This document shows positions 8,758 through 16,836 of a stretch of 39,744 bases of DNA, piece after piece. The notes under the pieces were generated by a model. It saw only the letters and a program-made list of their open reading frames with translations, was not told the origin of the DNA and did not search any database. The position numbers were made by a program, and so were the translations under genes. The number at the start of each line of letters is the position of its first letter. The first letter of the stretch is position 1. The stretch lies in NCBI GenBank assembly GCA_040753085.1, contig JBFMHI010000010.1:1-39744 (forward strand), written 5' to 3'. Source of the stretch: a bacterium (GTDB lineage: Bacteria; UBA9089; JASEGY01).

Positions 8758-8819
8758 CGACCTGTGAAATAGGCTTAAATAAATTGGGGGATATTTGTAT
8801 AAACCTATTTCACAGGTCG
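8758..8819. mobile_element. 62-bp MITE-B with perfect 8-bp target duplication
   Basis: The 16-bp arms CGACCTGTGAAATAGG and CCTATTTCACAGGTCG are perfectly complementary and flank a 30-bp AT-rich middle. The host sequence AATGATTT is duplicated exactly on both sides (8750-8757 and 8820-8827). The first eight bases of the ends match the 251-bp copy at 4116-4366. Confidence 0.8.
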
Positions 8820-8820
8820 A

Positions 8821-8979
8821 ATGATTTTAGAAAAAGTACTTACAGAGCAAATAATTGGGTCAACAATAGAAGTTCATAGGTATTTAGGCCCTGGTTTATT
8901 AAAGTCAGCCTACGAAGAATGCCTTTGTCATGAACTCAATTGGCGTGGTCTAAATTTTGAACGACAAAGACCTCATTAA
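8821..8979 (+). pseudogene. N-terminal fragment of a GxxExxY-family protein
   Basis: 52 codons. It contains the family core [18 protein letters not shown] then [14 protein letters not shown] and FERQRP, which is the start of GxxExxY proteins (normally about 125 residues, predicted PD-(D/E)XK fold). The reading frame stops right after RQRP. The catalytic C-terminal half is absent, so it should not be functional. The ATG is part of the 8-bp duplication made by the adjacent 62-bp element. No good ribosome site. Confidence 0.75.
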
Positions 8980-9002
8980 GAGACTTGTCCTTTAGATTTT
9001 TC

Positions 9003-12000
9003 TCAGTGTCTCTGTGTCTCCGTGGTGAGGTGAACGGTTACAGGTAGATAGGCTAAAAGCCGAAGCACCTTTCTAAGCACGGTTATTTCGTCAGGATTAG
9101 TAATGGTCAGCATATCAGGCCGCTTCGGATTTAGTCTAAGGGCATGGGGATATACTTTAAGGACTTCCAAGATCTTAGGGGCCGCCTGTTCCGGGTGGGT
9201 AAACCAAATATTAATGTATCCGTCCTCTTTACCGATTTTTGATACCCCGGCTTCCTTGGCTGAGATCCTGAGCTGCATAACTTCCAGGAGCCTGTTTACT
9301 ACCTCCGGTATCCGTCCGAAACGATCGGTAAGCTCCTCTTTTGTTTCGACTAAATCATCCCTGGTTTTTACCCCGGCAATACGTTTGTAGATGGCAAAAC
9401 GCTGTTTGGGATCAGGGATATATTCATCCGGGATATAGGCATCACCGGGAATGTCTACGGTAGGGAGAGGCGCTTCTTTTTCCACTGGTTCCCCTTTTAG
9501 TTCGGCCACGGCCTGGGCAAGAAGTTGGGAGTAGAGATCAAAACCAACCGCCATCATCTCACCATGCTGCTCCCGGCCTAAAATATTTCCGGACCCTCTG
9601 ATTTCTAAATCCTGCATAGCGATCTTGATCCCTGAGCCTAAGTCAGTGAACTCCCTGAGCGCCGCCAGCCGTTTCCTGGCCGCACCTGAAAGGGTGAGCT
9701 TAGAAGGATAAAAGAGATAGGCATAAGCCTGGTGGCTGGCCCGGCCGACTCGTCCCCGGAGCTGGTAAAGCTGGGCCAAACCGAATCGATGGGCCTGATG
9801 GATAATGATGGTATTTACCGAGGGAATATCCAGGCCAGACTCAATGATAGAAGTGGAAAGGAGAAGGTCGAATTTATGGTGGAGGAAGTCTAACATAACC
9901 CGTTCCAACTCCCGTCCGCGCATTTGACCATGAGCAATAGCCATCCTGGCTTCCGGCACAATATCAGCCAGATGATTTCCAAAGGCGTCAATGGTTTCCA
10001 CCCGGTTATGCACGAAATAGATCTGTCCTCCCCTGTCCATCTCCCTGAGCACGGCTTCACGAACCGTTTCAGGGTTAAAGGGAGCCACATGGGTTTTAAT
10101 GGGGAGCCGATTCAGTGGGGGGGTGTTAATGAGACTTATATCCCTGACCCCCATAAGGGACATATAGAGGGTGCGGGGGATAGGCGTGGCCGTTAAAGTA
10201 AGGCAGTCAACCATTCGTCTCAAGGCCTTCAGCTTTTCCTTGTGGGCCACCCCAAACCGCTGCTCTTCATCCACAATGATCAGACCAATGTCTCGAAATT
10301 GAATATCCTTCTGAAGAAGGCGGTGAGTGCCGATAACAATGTCCAATTCCCCCCGGCGCAGTTTGGCCATAATTTCCGTCTGTTCACCTTTGGTCTTAAA
10401 TCGGGAAAGGACATCGATATTTACCGGATGAGCCTTAAACCTCTCACTAAAGGTAGCAAAATGCTGCTGAGCCAAGATGGTGGTCGGCACAAGCACCGCC
10501 ACCTGTTTGCCGTCCATAATGGCTTTAAAGGCCGCCCTGATGGCTACTTCTGTCTTCCCATAACCTACATCTCCACAGACAAGCCTGTCCATAGAGCGAT
10601 CCTTTTCCATGTCCTGTTTGATCTCTTCAATGGCCCGAAGTTGATCTGGGGTTTCTTCATAGATAAAGCCTGCTTCAAACTCCCTCTGCCAGGGTGTATC
10701 TTTGGTAAAGCTATGACCCGGCAGGCTTGCCCGGGCCGCATAAAGCTCCAGAAGTTCTTTGGCCATATTCTGGATGGAACGCTTCACCCTCAGTTTGAGC
10801 TTATCCCAGGCCCGGCCGCCCAGACGGTAAATAAGGGGCGGATTGTCTTCGCTGCCGATATATTTTTGAACCAGATCTAATTGGTCAAAGGGGACATAAA
10901 GCTTATCTCCCTCAGCATACTCGATGCTCAGAAAGTCCCTTCGGTATCCGGCGGCCACCAGGTTCTCTATCCCTAAGTACCTCCCGATACCATAGTTGAT
11001 ATGGACGCAATAATCTCCTTTCTTGAGTTCAGTTATGCTTTCCAGGGGCGCACTCTCTTCAGAGACGAATCGTCTCTTTCGTCTGGCCTGGGGATAGCCG
11101 AATATTTCGTGCTCGGTAATAAGGGCCAGTTTAATCTCAGGAAAAAGGAAACCAACCCTTAATCGGGCCGTAGCAATAGTTAACCCGGATAACTCCATCT
11201 CTTCCAGAATCTGGCGCAGCCTTTCACCCTGGCCTTCAAAGCCGACCACCGCCACCACTTGATAGCCTTGCTTAGACCAGCCCCTGACCTCTTCAAAGGT
11301 CTGTTTGGCCCCGCTCGGTTTAGTCGTAATGGACTGAACCGCCCAGTCTAACCGTTTCTTCCCATCCAGGTCATCACCTAAGAGAGAGATATGAATAGAG
11401 GGATAGCTAGCTGTCTTTTCCTGAATCTCTTTGAGTCGGCCAATCATCTGCTGCGGCTTGCAGATTTCGGCTTGTGCACCCACTTCGTGGGTACCCGGGA
11501 GGGCGGATGGGTTTTTGACTTCAATCTGGGTTCTGTAGCGCTCCCGCACTTCTGCCTCTACCTTTTTCACCTCTTCCTTGAAGGAGGATGGTTCATCTAC
11601 GATGATAAGTCCTTTCTCGGGAAGATAGTCCAGGATGGTGCCGGCTTCAGGATAAAGCAGAGGAAGGTACTGTTCTAGGCCGGTACCGGAAGCCGGCAGG
11701 CCGAGTTTTTCTACTCGCTCAAGGATGGGCTCAGTCATAATAACCTCCCTAACCGGAAGGATAGTTATCTCTTTAAGATGAGTAGTAGAGCGTTGGGTTT
11801 GAGGATCAAAACAGCGAATTTCTTCAATACAATCACCAAAAAAGTCTATTCTGATAGGAAGGTCTTGTCTTTGAGCGGGAAGATACTGAGGGGGGAAGAG
11901 GTCGATGATCCCACCCCGGACACTTATCTCCCCCCTTTGTTCCACCATATCCTGCCTGGTATACCCGGCCTCAATCAGTCCTTTAATCAAATCCTCCCGA

Positions 12001-12437
12001 TCTATCTCCTGGCCTTTGGAGAGATGAAGAGTAGCCTCTATTAAGGATTCGGCCGGGATGGTCTTTTGCATCAGCGCCCTGGGATGGGTGACCACGATGC
12101 CTTTCCTTTTCTCAAGAAGGGCTGTTAAGGCCAAAATCCGTTCGGCAATCAGATCCAAATGGGGGGAAGCTGATTCATACGGCAGAATCTCCCAGTCAGG
12201 ATATAGAAAGGCATTGGGATTAAAGGCAGCAATATCCTCCGCTAAGGCCTCGGCCTCTTCCGAAGTGGGAAGAATGAAGAGACAAGACTGGTCGGTTCCT
12301 AATCTGGCGGCCAGAAAGGCCTTGCCTGAACCGGCTAAGCCCGTGAGACCAATAGGGATATTTGAGGAGAGATCAGTCTGCAGGGCCTTGAACCCGGCTG
12401 ACTTGTCCAGCAAAGACAATAAAGGGTTTAAACTCAT
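9003..12437 (-). CDS. mfd: Transcription-repair coupling factor Mfd
   Basis: 1144 residues, a normal length. It displaces RNA polymerase stalled at DNA lesions and recruits UvrA. The N-terminal UvrB-like module (1-300) is followed by the polymerase-interaction domain (about 480-545: KKGDYCVHINYGIGRYLG). The RecG-type translocase has Walker A GDVGYGKTE, DEEQRFG, TATPIPRTL, ESGLDIPSVN and QLRGRVGR, and a C-terminal TRCF domain follows. Two oddities: residues 310-323 (PSALPGTHEVGAQA) are a 42-bp palindromic insertion shared with oppD and tssBC, and the last 12 residues (VTVHLTTETQRH) are translated from the end of a MITE-A copy. The GAGG ribosome site lies in the arm of a perfect 23-bp hairpin upstream. 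Confidence 0.97.
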   Translation of the reverse strand: MSLNPLLSLLDKSAGFKALQTDLSSNIPIGLTGLAGSGKAFLAARLGTDQSCLFILPTSEEAEALAEDIAAFNPNAFLYPDWEILPYESASPHLDLIAERILALTALLEKRKGIVVTHPRALMQKTIPAESLIEATLHLSKGQEIDREDLIKGLIEAGYTRQDMVEQRGEISVRGGIIDLFPPQYLPAQRQDLPIRIDFFGDCIEEIRCFDPQTQRSTTHLKEITILPVREVIMTEPILERVEKLGLPASGTGLEQYLPLLYPEAGTILDYLPEKGLIIVDEPSSFKEEVKKVEAEVRERYRTQIEVKNPSALPGTHEVGAQAEICKPQQMIGRLKEIQEKTASYPSIHISLLGDDLDGKKRLDWAVQSITTKPSGAKQTFEEVRGWSKQGYQVVAVVGFEGQGERLRQILEEMELSGLTIATARLRVGFLFPEIKLALITEHEIFGYPQARRKRRFVSEESAPLESITELKKGDYCVHINYGIGRYLGIENLVAAGYRRDFLSIEYAEGDKLYVPFDQLDLVQKYIGSEDNPPLIYRLGGRAWDKLKLRVKRSIQNMAKELLELYAARASLPGHSFTKDTPWQREFEAGFIYEETPDQLRAIEEIKQDMEKDRSMDRLVCGDVGYGKTEVAIRAAFKAIMDGKQVAVLVPTTILAQQHFATFSERFKAHPVNIDVLSRFKTKGEQTEIMAKLRRGELDIVIGTHRLLQKDIQFRDIGLIIVDEEQRFGVAHKEKLKALRRMVDCLTLTATPIPRTLYMSLMGVRDISLINTPPLNRLPIKTHVAPFNPETVREAVLREMDRGGQIYFVHNRVETIDAFGNHLADIVPEARMAIAHGQMRGRELERVMLDFLHHKFDLLLSTSIIESGLDIPSVNTIIIHQAHRFGLAQLYQLRGRVGRASHQAYAYLFYPSKLTLSGAARKRLAALREFTDLGSGIKIAMQDLEIRGSGNILGREQHGEMMAVGFDLYSQLLAQAVAELKGEPVEKEAPLPTVDIPGDAYIPDEYIPDPKQRFAIYKRIAGVKTRDDLVETKEELTDRFGRIPEVVNRLLEVMQLRISAKEAGVSKIGKEDGYINIWFTHPEQAAPKILEVLKVYPHALRLNPKRPDMLTITNPDEITVLRKVLRLLAYLPVTVHLTTETQRH
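11469..11510 (-). repeat. In-frame palindromic coding element, copy 2 (in mfd)
   Basis: A 42-bp unit read as PSALPGTHEVGAQA, in the same frame and orientation as the copies in oppD and tssBC. The last 6 bp have diverged most. It falls between the UvrB-like module and the polymerase-interaction domain, a region expected to tolerate loop insertions. Confidence 0.85.
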
Positions 12438-12444
12438 TTTAACA

Positions 12445-12491
12445 ATCCTCGATACTCGATGCTCGAGCCTCGAGCATCGAGTATCGAGGAT
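12445..12491. repeat. Perfect 23-bp inverted repeat upstream of mfd
   Basis: The arms at 12445-12467 and 12469-12491 are fully complementary around one central base and built from CGATRCTCGAG words; more ATCGAGC copies follow to 12510. The mfd ATG is at 12437, and its likely Shine-Dalgarno GAGG is in the promoter-distal arm. The same word set fills the MITE-A copy at 27951-28077. Confidence 0.85.
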
Positions 12492-12542
12492 CGAGCATCG
12501 AGCATCGAGGCTTGTTTGGTGGCGGCTTCGCCGCGCTAATAT

Positions 12543-13238
12543 TTACTCCCACCAGTTAGTATGATTATGATCAGGGTGCTCCAGGGTTTCAGCTTTCTGT
12601 TCTACTTTTTCACCTTTATGCTTTCGTCGTCTCCTGGTTAACTCCTTGAAGAGATCGGACAATTCAATGTCATGCCAGGCCAGGAGGACAAGACAGTGAT
12701 ACCAGAGGTCAGCCATTTCAGATACAATTCTTTCCTGAGCTTCGTTCTTTGCCTCAACTAAAACCTCACCTGCCTCTTCGATGATCTTCTGAAGCACCTT
12801 ATCTTGTCCCTCCTTAAGAAGATGTGAGGTATAAGAACCCTTTTGGGGATTGACTTTTCGCTTCTGGATAACCTTAGCTAATTCTTTTATAATCTTAGCG
12901 CTATCAGGCAACTCAACTTTTTCTTCAGAGAGAGATCGGTAGAAACAAGATCGTTCGCCAGTATGACAGGCCACCCCCTTTTGGTCAACCTTAATCAAAA
13001 GGGTATCGTAGTCGCAATCATAATAAATCTCCTTAACAAACTGGTAATTTCCTGAGGTCTCTCCTTTAAGCCAGAGTTTATCCCGTGACCGACTCCAGAA
13101 ATGAGTCTTCCCTGTTTCTATTGTCTTCGCCAGCGATTCCTTATTCATATAGGCCAGCATAAGGACTTCATCCGAGTCTTCATCCTGAATTATGGCCGGG
13201 ATAAGTCCTTTTTCATCGAATTTAAACTTTTCTGTCAA
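12543..13238 (-). CDS. hisIE: Bifunctional phosphoribosyl-AMP cyclohydrolase / phosphoribosyl-ATP diphosphatase
   Basis: Steps 2 and 3 of histidine synthesis. The HisI domain (1-115) has [29 protein letters not shown], and the metal ligands in DCDYDTLL and [11 protein letters not shown]. The HisE domain (about 120-205) has [17 protein letters not shown] and [15 protein letters not shown] charged tail to residue 231 is longer than usual. The start is TTG at 13238, preceded by AAAGGAGG and overlapping the stop of a small upstream frame (TTGA). hisA lies 8 kb away, so the pathway genes are scattered. Confidence 0.95.
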   Translation of the reverse strand: MTEKFKFDEKGLIPAIIQDEDSDEVLMLAYMNKESLAKTIETGKTHFWSRSRDKLWLKGETSGNYQFVKEIYYDCDYDTLLIKVDQKGVACHTGERSCFYRSLSEEKVELPDSAKIIKELAKVIQKRKVNPQKGSYTSHLLKEGQDKVLQKIIEEAGEVLVEAKNEAQERIVSEMADLWYHCLVLLAWHDIELSDLFKELTRRRRKHKGEKVEQKAETLEHPDHNHTNWWE

Positions 13239-13351
13239 CCTTTCGATTCCTCCTTTATATCACGGCCTCCGTGTGCCACCATAAACTCCAACGATTTCCG
13301 CTTAGGCTCCAGCGTCTTGTCCTTATCCCTGGCCAGGAATGATTGGATCAT
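13235..13351 (-). CDS. Possible 38-residue small protein coupled to hisIE
   Basis: Reads [20 protein letters not shown]... to ...EESKG; very basic/acidic, with no domain I recognise. The ATG at 13351 has GGAG 12 nt upstream. The TGA overlaps the TTG start of hisIE by two bases (TTGA), as in translational coupling. It lies within 20 bp of the upstream barrel-protein stop. It could be a leader frame that helps hisIE translation, or chance. Confidence 0.3.
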   Translation of the reverse strand: MIQSFLARDKDKTLEPKRKSLEFMVAHGGRDIKEESKG

Positions 13352-13370
13352 TACTTTATCTACTCCTATC

Positions 13371-14213
13371 CTACCTTTTTCCTAATGGAAATAGATACTC
13401 AATCCCAACCCCAAAGGCACTGTATATATCCACGCCGGGGCAGTCCTCAATATCCGCCTGATCCGTGGTTCCCTCCCAGATAGAGGCCGCCAGACGGTAG
13501 TCCAGGCAAAGCCTCAGGTTGTCAGCCAACTTAACGGCGACCTCGGGCACGATTCTCACGCCGTGGGCAGTGTGGGTAGCGCTCCCCTCGTTGCGGTCCT
13601 TCTGGTCGCCGGGATACTTGGTACGCTCATACTCCCAGTCATACTCTGCGTCGATGAAGTAGCTGTAGCCCAGACCAAGTCGAACATAGATGTCTTTACC
13701 TCCAATAAAATTAGCCTCCAGATCCAGTCCTTTTCTCAGGTCACCGGTGGCCTCAGCGTTCTCGGCTTTCTCGATAAGTGTCCCATACTGGGTCTTTTCC
13801 AGAAGGCCGTCGCTGAATTCATATTTGAAATACCGGTATCCAAATCGCAGATTAAAGTTAGGACTGGCCCAAAAACGCCCATAGAGGTCAAATATATTGC
13901 GGTCTACGGTCACCTCCCCTTTACTGTGCTTTCCTTCAGAACCATCCCACTCGCCGACGAAGTCGTTTCCGCTCTGGCTGTAGCCAACGCCAACGGCGAA
14001 GGTGAAGTTCTTATCCTCTCCGAAAGAATATTCCAGCGAGACAGCCGGATTAAAGTAGGTGGTCTCCACATCAGCCGTCACGTCCTCCACCGTAAAGTCC
14101 CCCCAGGTGACGCCTGTAGCAGCGTCAATGAGGAGGCTATCGCCCTTAGCCGGAGCGCACAGGGCCGCCCCCACAAACACACTTACGATAAACAACTTAC
14201 AGGTCTTTTGCAT
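13371..14213 (-). CDS. Secreted outer-membrane beta-barrel protein
   Basis: 280 residues with an N-terminal signal peptide (MQKTCKLFIVSVFVGAALCA, cleavage near APAKG). The body has alternating strands such as FTFAVGVGYSQSG, FNLRFGYRYFKYEF, DIYVRLGLGYSYFID and LRLCLDYRLAASIW, and it ends in FGVGIEYLFPLGKR. The pattern fits an 8-12-stranded OmpA-like/porin-family barrel. No specific family recognised. AGGAGAGG precedes the ATG. Upstream is a MITE-A copy, so the native promoter may have been displaced. Confidence 0.65.
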   Translation of the reverse strand: MQKTCKLFIVSVFVGAALCAPAKGDSLLIDAATGVTWGDFTVEDVTADVETTYFNPAVSLEYSFGEDKNFTFAVGVGYSQSGNDFVGEWDGSEGKHSKGEVTVDRNIFDLYGRFWASPNFNLRFGYRYFKYEFSDGLLEKTQYGTLIEKAENAEATGDLRKGLDLEANFIGGKDIYVRLGLGYSYFIDAEYDWEYERTKYPGDQKDRNEGSATHTAHGVRIVPEVAVKLADNLRLCLDYRLAASIWEGTTDQADIEDCPGVDIYSAFGVGIEYLFPLGKR

Positions 14214-14271
14214 GTCTTCCTCTCCTTTCTTGTTTTGAACGCTCTTGGATAAAATTGAGCGTTGATTTTAT

Positions 14272-14453
14272 GTAACCGTTCAGCCACCAAGGCACAAAGA
14301 CACAAAGGGGAAAAAGTATGTGTCTTAGAGAGCAGTAGAGCAGTAGAGCAATAGAGCAGCAGTTCTGGAACCTTCGGAAAAGTCTTTAACTACTGCTCTG
14401 CTGCTCTACTGCTCTATTTTTGTGTCTTAGTGTCTTTGTGGCTGAACACTTAC
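14272..14453. mobile_element. MITE-A copy f, 182 bp, AGAGCAGT cargo
   Basis: Ends GTAACCGTTCAGCCACCAAG and GTGGCTGAACACTTAC. The arms continue as AAGACACAAAG/CTTAGTGTCTTTG. The core is a palindrome made of tandem AGAGCAGT-type units on one side and their complement on the other. An inverted, closely similar copy is at 22215-22389. No 8-bp target duplication is visible. Fills the gap between the amidase and the barrel protein. Confidence 0.8.
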
Positions 14454-14460
14454 GAAGAGA

Positions 14461-16836
14461 TTAGTAATTAATTATTATCACATCTACCTGCTTTTTTTCT
14501 CCAGCCTGCAAAATAACATCTGTCTTTTCTACGCCGGCAAATCCCTGGCCTTCGACCTTAAGGCGGTGGTTACCCGGCTCCAGATAGAGAAAACGAAATA
14601 CCCCGTCTTCCCCTGTTTGAAGCATCAGGTAATCATCTACGGTTACCAGGGCATTAGCCACAGGCTCTCCCTTCTTATTAAGCACCTGGCCGATCAGGGA
14701 GGCAGTATCGTGATTAGTCAGTCCATAGCTGGCCAGGATACCATTGTAGATAGCATAAGCCTCTTTTCGATTGTAGATCGGGCTGCTCAACCGTGTCTCT
14801 TCTTCCGGGTGGGTGATCAAGGAGGCATGGGTGTAAATAGCCGGACAGGCCGTTTGTACCAGACAATAAGCAGAACTATCCTTATCTCCCTGATCTTCAT
14901 ACCCTAGGGCTTCCACCAGATGTGCCTGCACGGCTTTGGCCAGAGGAACACCTAATTTGGAATTGGGATAGTGGGCGGTGTAGGTGAAATTTAAGGCTGG
15001 ATTAGAGGAATCTCCATGTCCTATGGAAACAAACCGGTCTGCCTCCACGGCATTAGCCAGTTTAACCCGCTCCAGGAGGGGGGTGGTCACATCAAATTCC
15101 CGAGTGAGGAAAACCTTGGCCCCGGCTCTGACCAGATAGTCTTTCAGATACCTGGCTACGACTAAGTTAACATCCGAGGCCCGCATACTGGTAGGTCCAA
15201 TCGCCCCTGATTCTCCTCCGCCAAACTCCGGATCAACCACAAAAACCTGGCCTTTCAAAACACCTCTGCCTACAGGAAGGAGGGGTAGGTCTTGCCTCTT
15301 GCTCTCCTGATTCTTGAGGTCAAGGTCAATCTTAACAGGGATGTAGCCGTTACTACTTACTGAAAATACGTGTCTGTCAGGCGGCACATCAGGCAGGGAA
15401 AAGAAACCATCCCGATTGGCATAGACGATTCTTTCGTCATCTAATACTACCACCGCCCCCTTAACCGGATTATTGTCCAGCCCATCTTGAACAAATCCGC
15501 TTACCAGGGCAAAATTAGTCGGGTAATGGGAGGCAATCTGCCTTTCCGCGGCCAGGTCTTTAAAAGAGGTCCTGACCGAAATGGCCCCTCTATTCTTAGC
15601 GCTCAGATAGGTGATGGCCTCTCCCTTTAGGATAGCGGCCGTGTCTGAGCTTAAGTGGCCTTGGCTAACCTGGAACTGGATGATCGATCCATCCCGAATG
15701 GGATGTCCGTATTTGTCCTTGACTACCGCGATAACCACTATTTGAGTCTGGCCGTCAGGGGGAAGAATGGGGGGATCGAAGGTAAATTCCAGACTTTGCG
15801 GCGGCAGGTCAACGGTGAAAAAGGTTGAGACAGTCCTTAGGGCATTGCCTTTCAGATTTCGGGCATCTATGCTTATCCGATGCTCCCCGTTGGTCAACGG
15901 GTCCGGCGGGATGTAAATAATCTGACCGGCTTCCGGCAGGTAATGATGATTAACTATCTGGCCATCCAGTCTTAACCTGATAGAAGCAGGGTCTATTCCA
16001 GCTCCACCGGGGCCGTCTTTAATGGTGGCTGAAATCCGAGGCATTGCCTCCGTGACTGTTTCATCAGACGGCGTTATTTCGACCACCTCCGGGATACCCT
16101 TAGAGAGATAATCACAGAGTCCCAGGAAATATGCCCCGGCCTCAAGCCTTTGCGCGGCAGCCAATCTGAGTCTCTCCTCCACCCACTTATTGGAAAGATA
16201 AGAGGCCTCACCCAGGAGAGCGGCTCTGGCCGAGCTGTGCCGAAGGACATAGTAATTTCCGGCCAGGATTTTATTTTCCTTAATGCCGAGATTACGCACC
16301 AGGTGGCGATGCACAGTGTGAGCCAGATCAAGGGAGGGGCCTGGATCATCCATCTTGTAATAGGTCTCAATCTGATTCTTCTGCGAGTCGGGCACAATAT
16401 CAGCGTTGTGATGTAAGGAGATAAAGATGTCGGCCTCAGCTTTTTGGGTGATATCTACCCTGGCCTGAAGATCCTCCTTCTGGACCTCAGCCAAATGGGT
16501 GTCAGCGGTTCTGGTTAAAGTCGACTCGGCCCCGGCCTCCTCCAGTAGACCCCAGAGATAAAGCCCGACGCCTAAATTGACTTCTGCTTCTGTTACCCCT
16601 CCTGAGCCAACCGCCCCAGGGAATCGCCCTCCATGCCCCGGATCAATCACAATACGCTTTCCGGCCACGGCAGAACTGTCAATCTTATCCAGGGGCTCGG
16701 TTAGAGAGGCATAAAGCCAGGCCAACTTTGCCGGTTCAGCTTCCAGGGGCAGGATAGGTCTTACCCTGGCACAGCCCAAAAAGGCGGCTGAGAAGCTTAA
16801 CAGCCAAATTAAGACGATAATTTTTCTCAAAGCCAC
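14461..16836 (-). CDS. Lipoprotein N-acetylmuramoyl-L-alanine amidase with a second, degenerate amidase domain
   Basis: 791 residues with a lipoprotein signal ending FLGC (Cys22). Domain 1 (about 60-245) is an Amidase_3 zinc enzyme that cuts peptidoglycan stem peptides: IDPGHGG (H68), TEAEVNL, ISLHHNAD and LLGEASYLSN keep the metal and catalytic residues. Middle parts are Ig-like, with a carboxypeptidase-regulatory-like repeat (about 440-505). A second Amidase_3-like fold (about 525-695) has DPEFGG for DPGHGG, ASDVNL for EAEVNL and SIGHGDSS for SLHHNAD, so it should be inactive. A last carboxypeptidase-regulatory-like domain ends the protein. The GTG start has GGAAGGAGG, which lies inside the end of the upstream regulator gene (TAA abuts GTG). 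Confidence 0.9.
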   Translation of the reverse strand: MALRKIIVLIWLLSFSAAFLGCARVRPILPLEAEPAKLAWLYASLTEPLDKIDSSAVAGKRIVIDPGHGGRFPGAVGSGGVTEAEVNLGVGLYLWGLLEEAGAESTLTRTADTHLAEVQKEDLQARVDITQKAEADIFISLHHNADIVPDSQKNQIETYYKMDDPGPSLDLAHTVHRHLVRNLGIKENKILAGNYYVLRHSSARAALLGEASYLSNKWVEERLRLAAAQRLEAGAYFLGLCDYLSKGIPEVVEITPSDETVTEAMPRISATIKDGPGGAGIDPASIRLRLDGQIVNHHYLPEAGQIIYIPPDPLTNGEHRISIDARNLKGNALRTVSTFFTVDLPPQSLEFTFDPPILPPDGQTQIVVIAVVKDKYGHPIRDGSIIQFQVSQGHLSSDTAAILKGEAITYLSAKNRGAISVRTSFKDLAAERQIASHYPTNFALVSGFVQDGLDNNPVKGAVVVLDDERIVYANRDGFFSLPDVPPDRHVFSVSSNGYIPVKIDLDLKNQESKRQDLPLLPVGRGVLKGQVFVVDPEFGGGESGAIGPTSMRASDVNLVVARYLKDYLVRAGAKVFLTREFDVTTPLLERVKLANAVEADRFVSIGHGDSSNPALNFTYTAHYPNSKLGVPLAKAVQAHLVEALGYEDQGDKDSSAYCLVQTACPAIYTHASLITHPEEETRLSSPIYNRKEAYAIYNGILASYGLTNHDTASLIGQVLNKKGEPVANALVTVDDYLMLQTGEDGVFRFLYLEPGNHRLKVEGQGFAGVEKTDVILQAGEKKQVDVIIINY

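Larger units (their letters stand above)
8723..9041. mobile_element. MITE-A copy e carrying a GxxExxY fragment
   Basis: The left end is GTAATCGTTCACCACAGAGA and the right end has the complementary CTCCGTGGTGAGGTGAACGG then TTAC. This variant has ACAGAGACACGGAG in place of the ACAAAGACACAAAG seen in other copies. Inside are a 62-bp MITE-B (8758-8819) and the open fragment 8821-8979. The right terminus supplies the last 12 codons of mfd. The gene-free stretch 8584-9002 is mostly this element; 8660-8722 holds a short GGCTGAAGGCTGAAG repeat. Confidence 0.7.

Noticed and set aside
10242-10880. 212-codon plus-strand frame opposite mfd
   Set aside because: It lies entirely antisense to the conserved translocase domain of mfd and has no recognisable motif.
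13563-14252. 229-codon plus-strand frame opposite the beta-barrel gene
   Set aside because: Antisense shadow. The minus-strand frame has a signal peptide and barrel strands.
14272-14453. Rho-independent terminator between the amidase and barrel genes
   Set aside because: The hairpin is explained by MITE-A ends and core, and similar copies occur at gene starts as well as gene ends.
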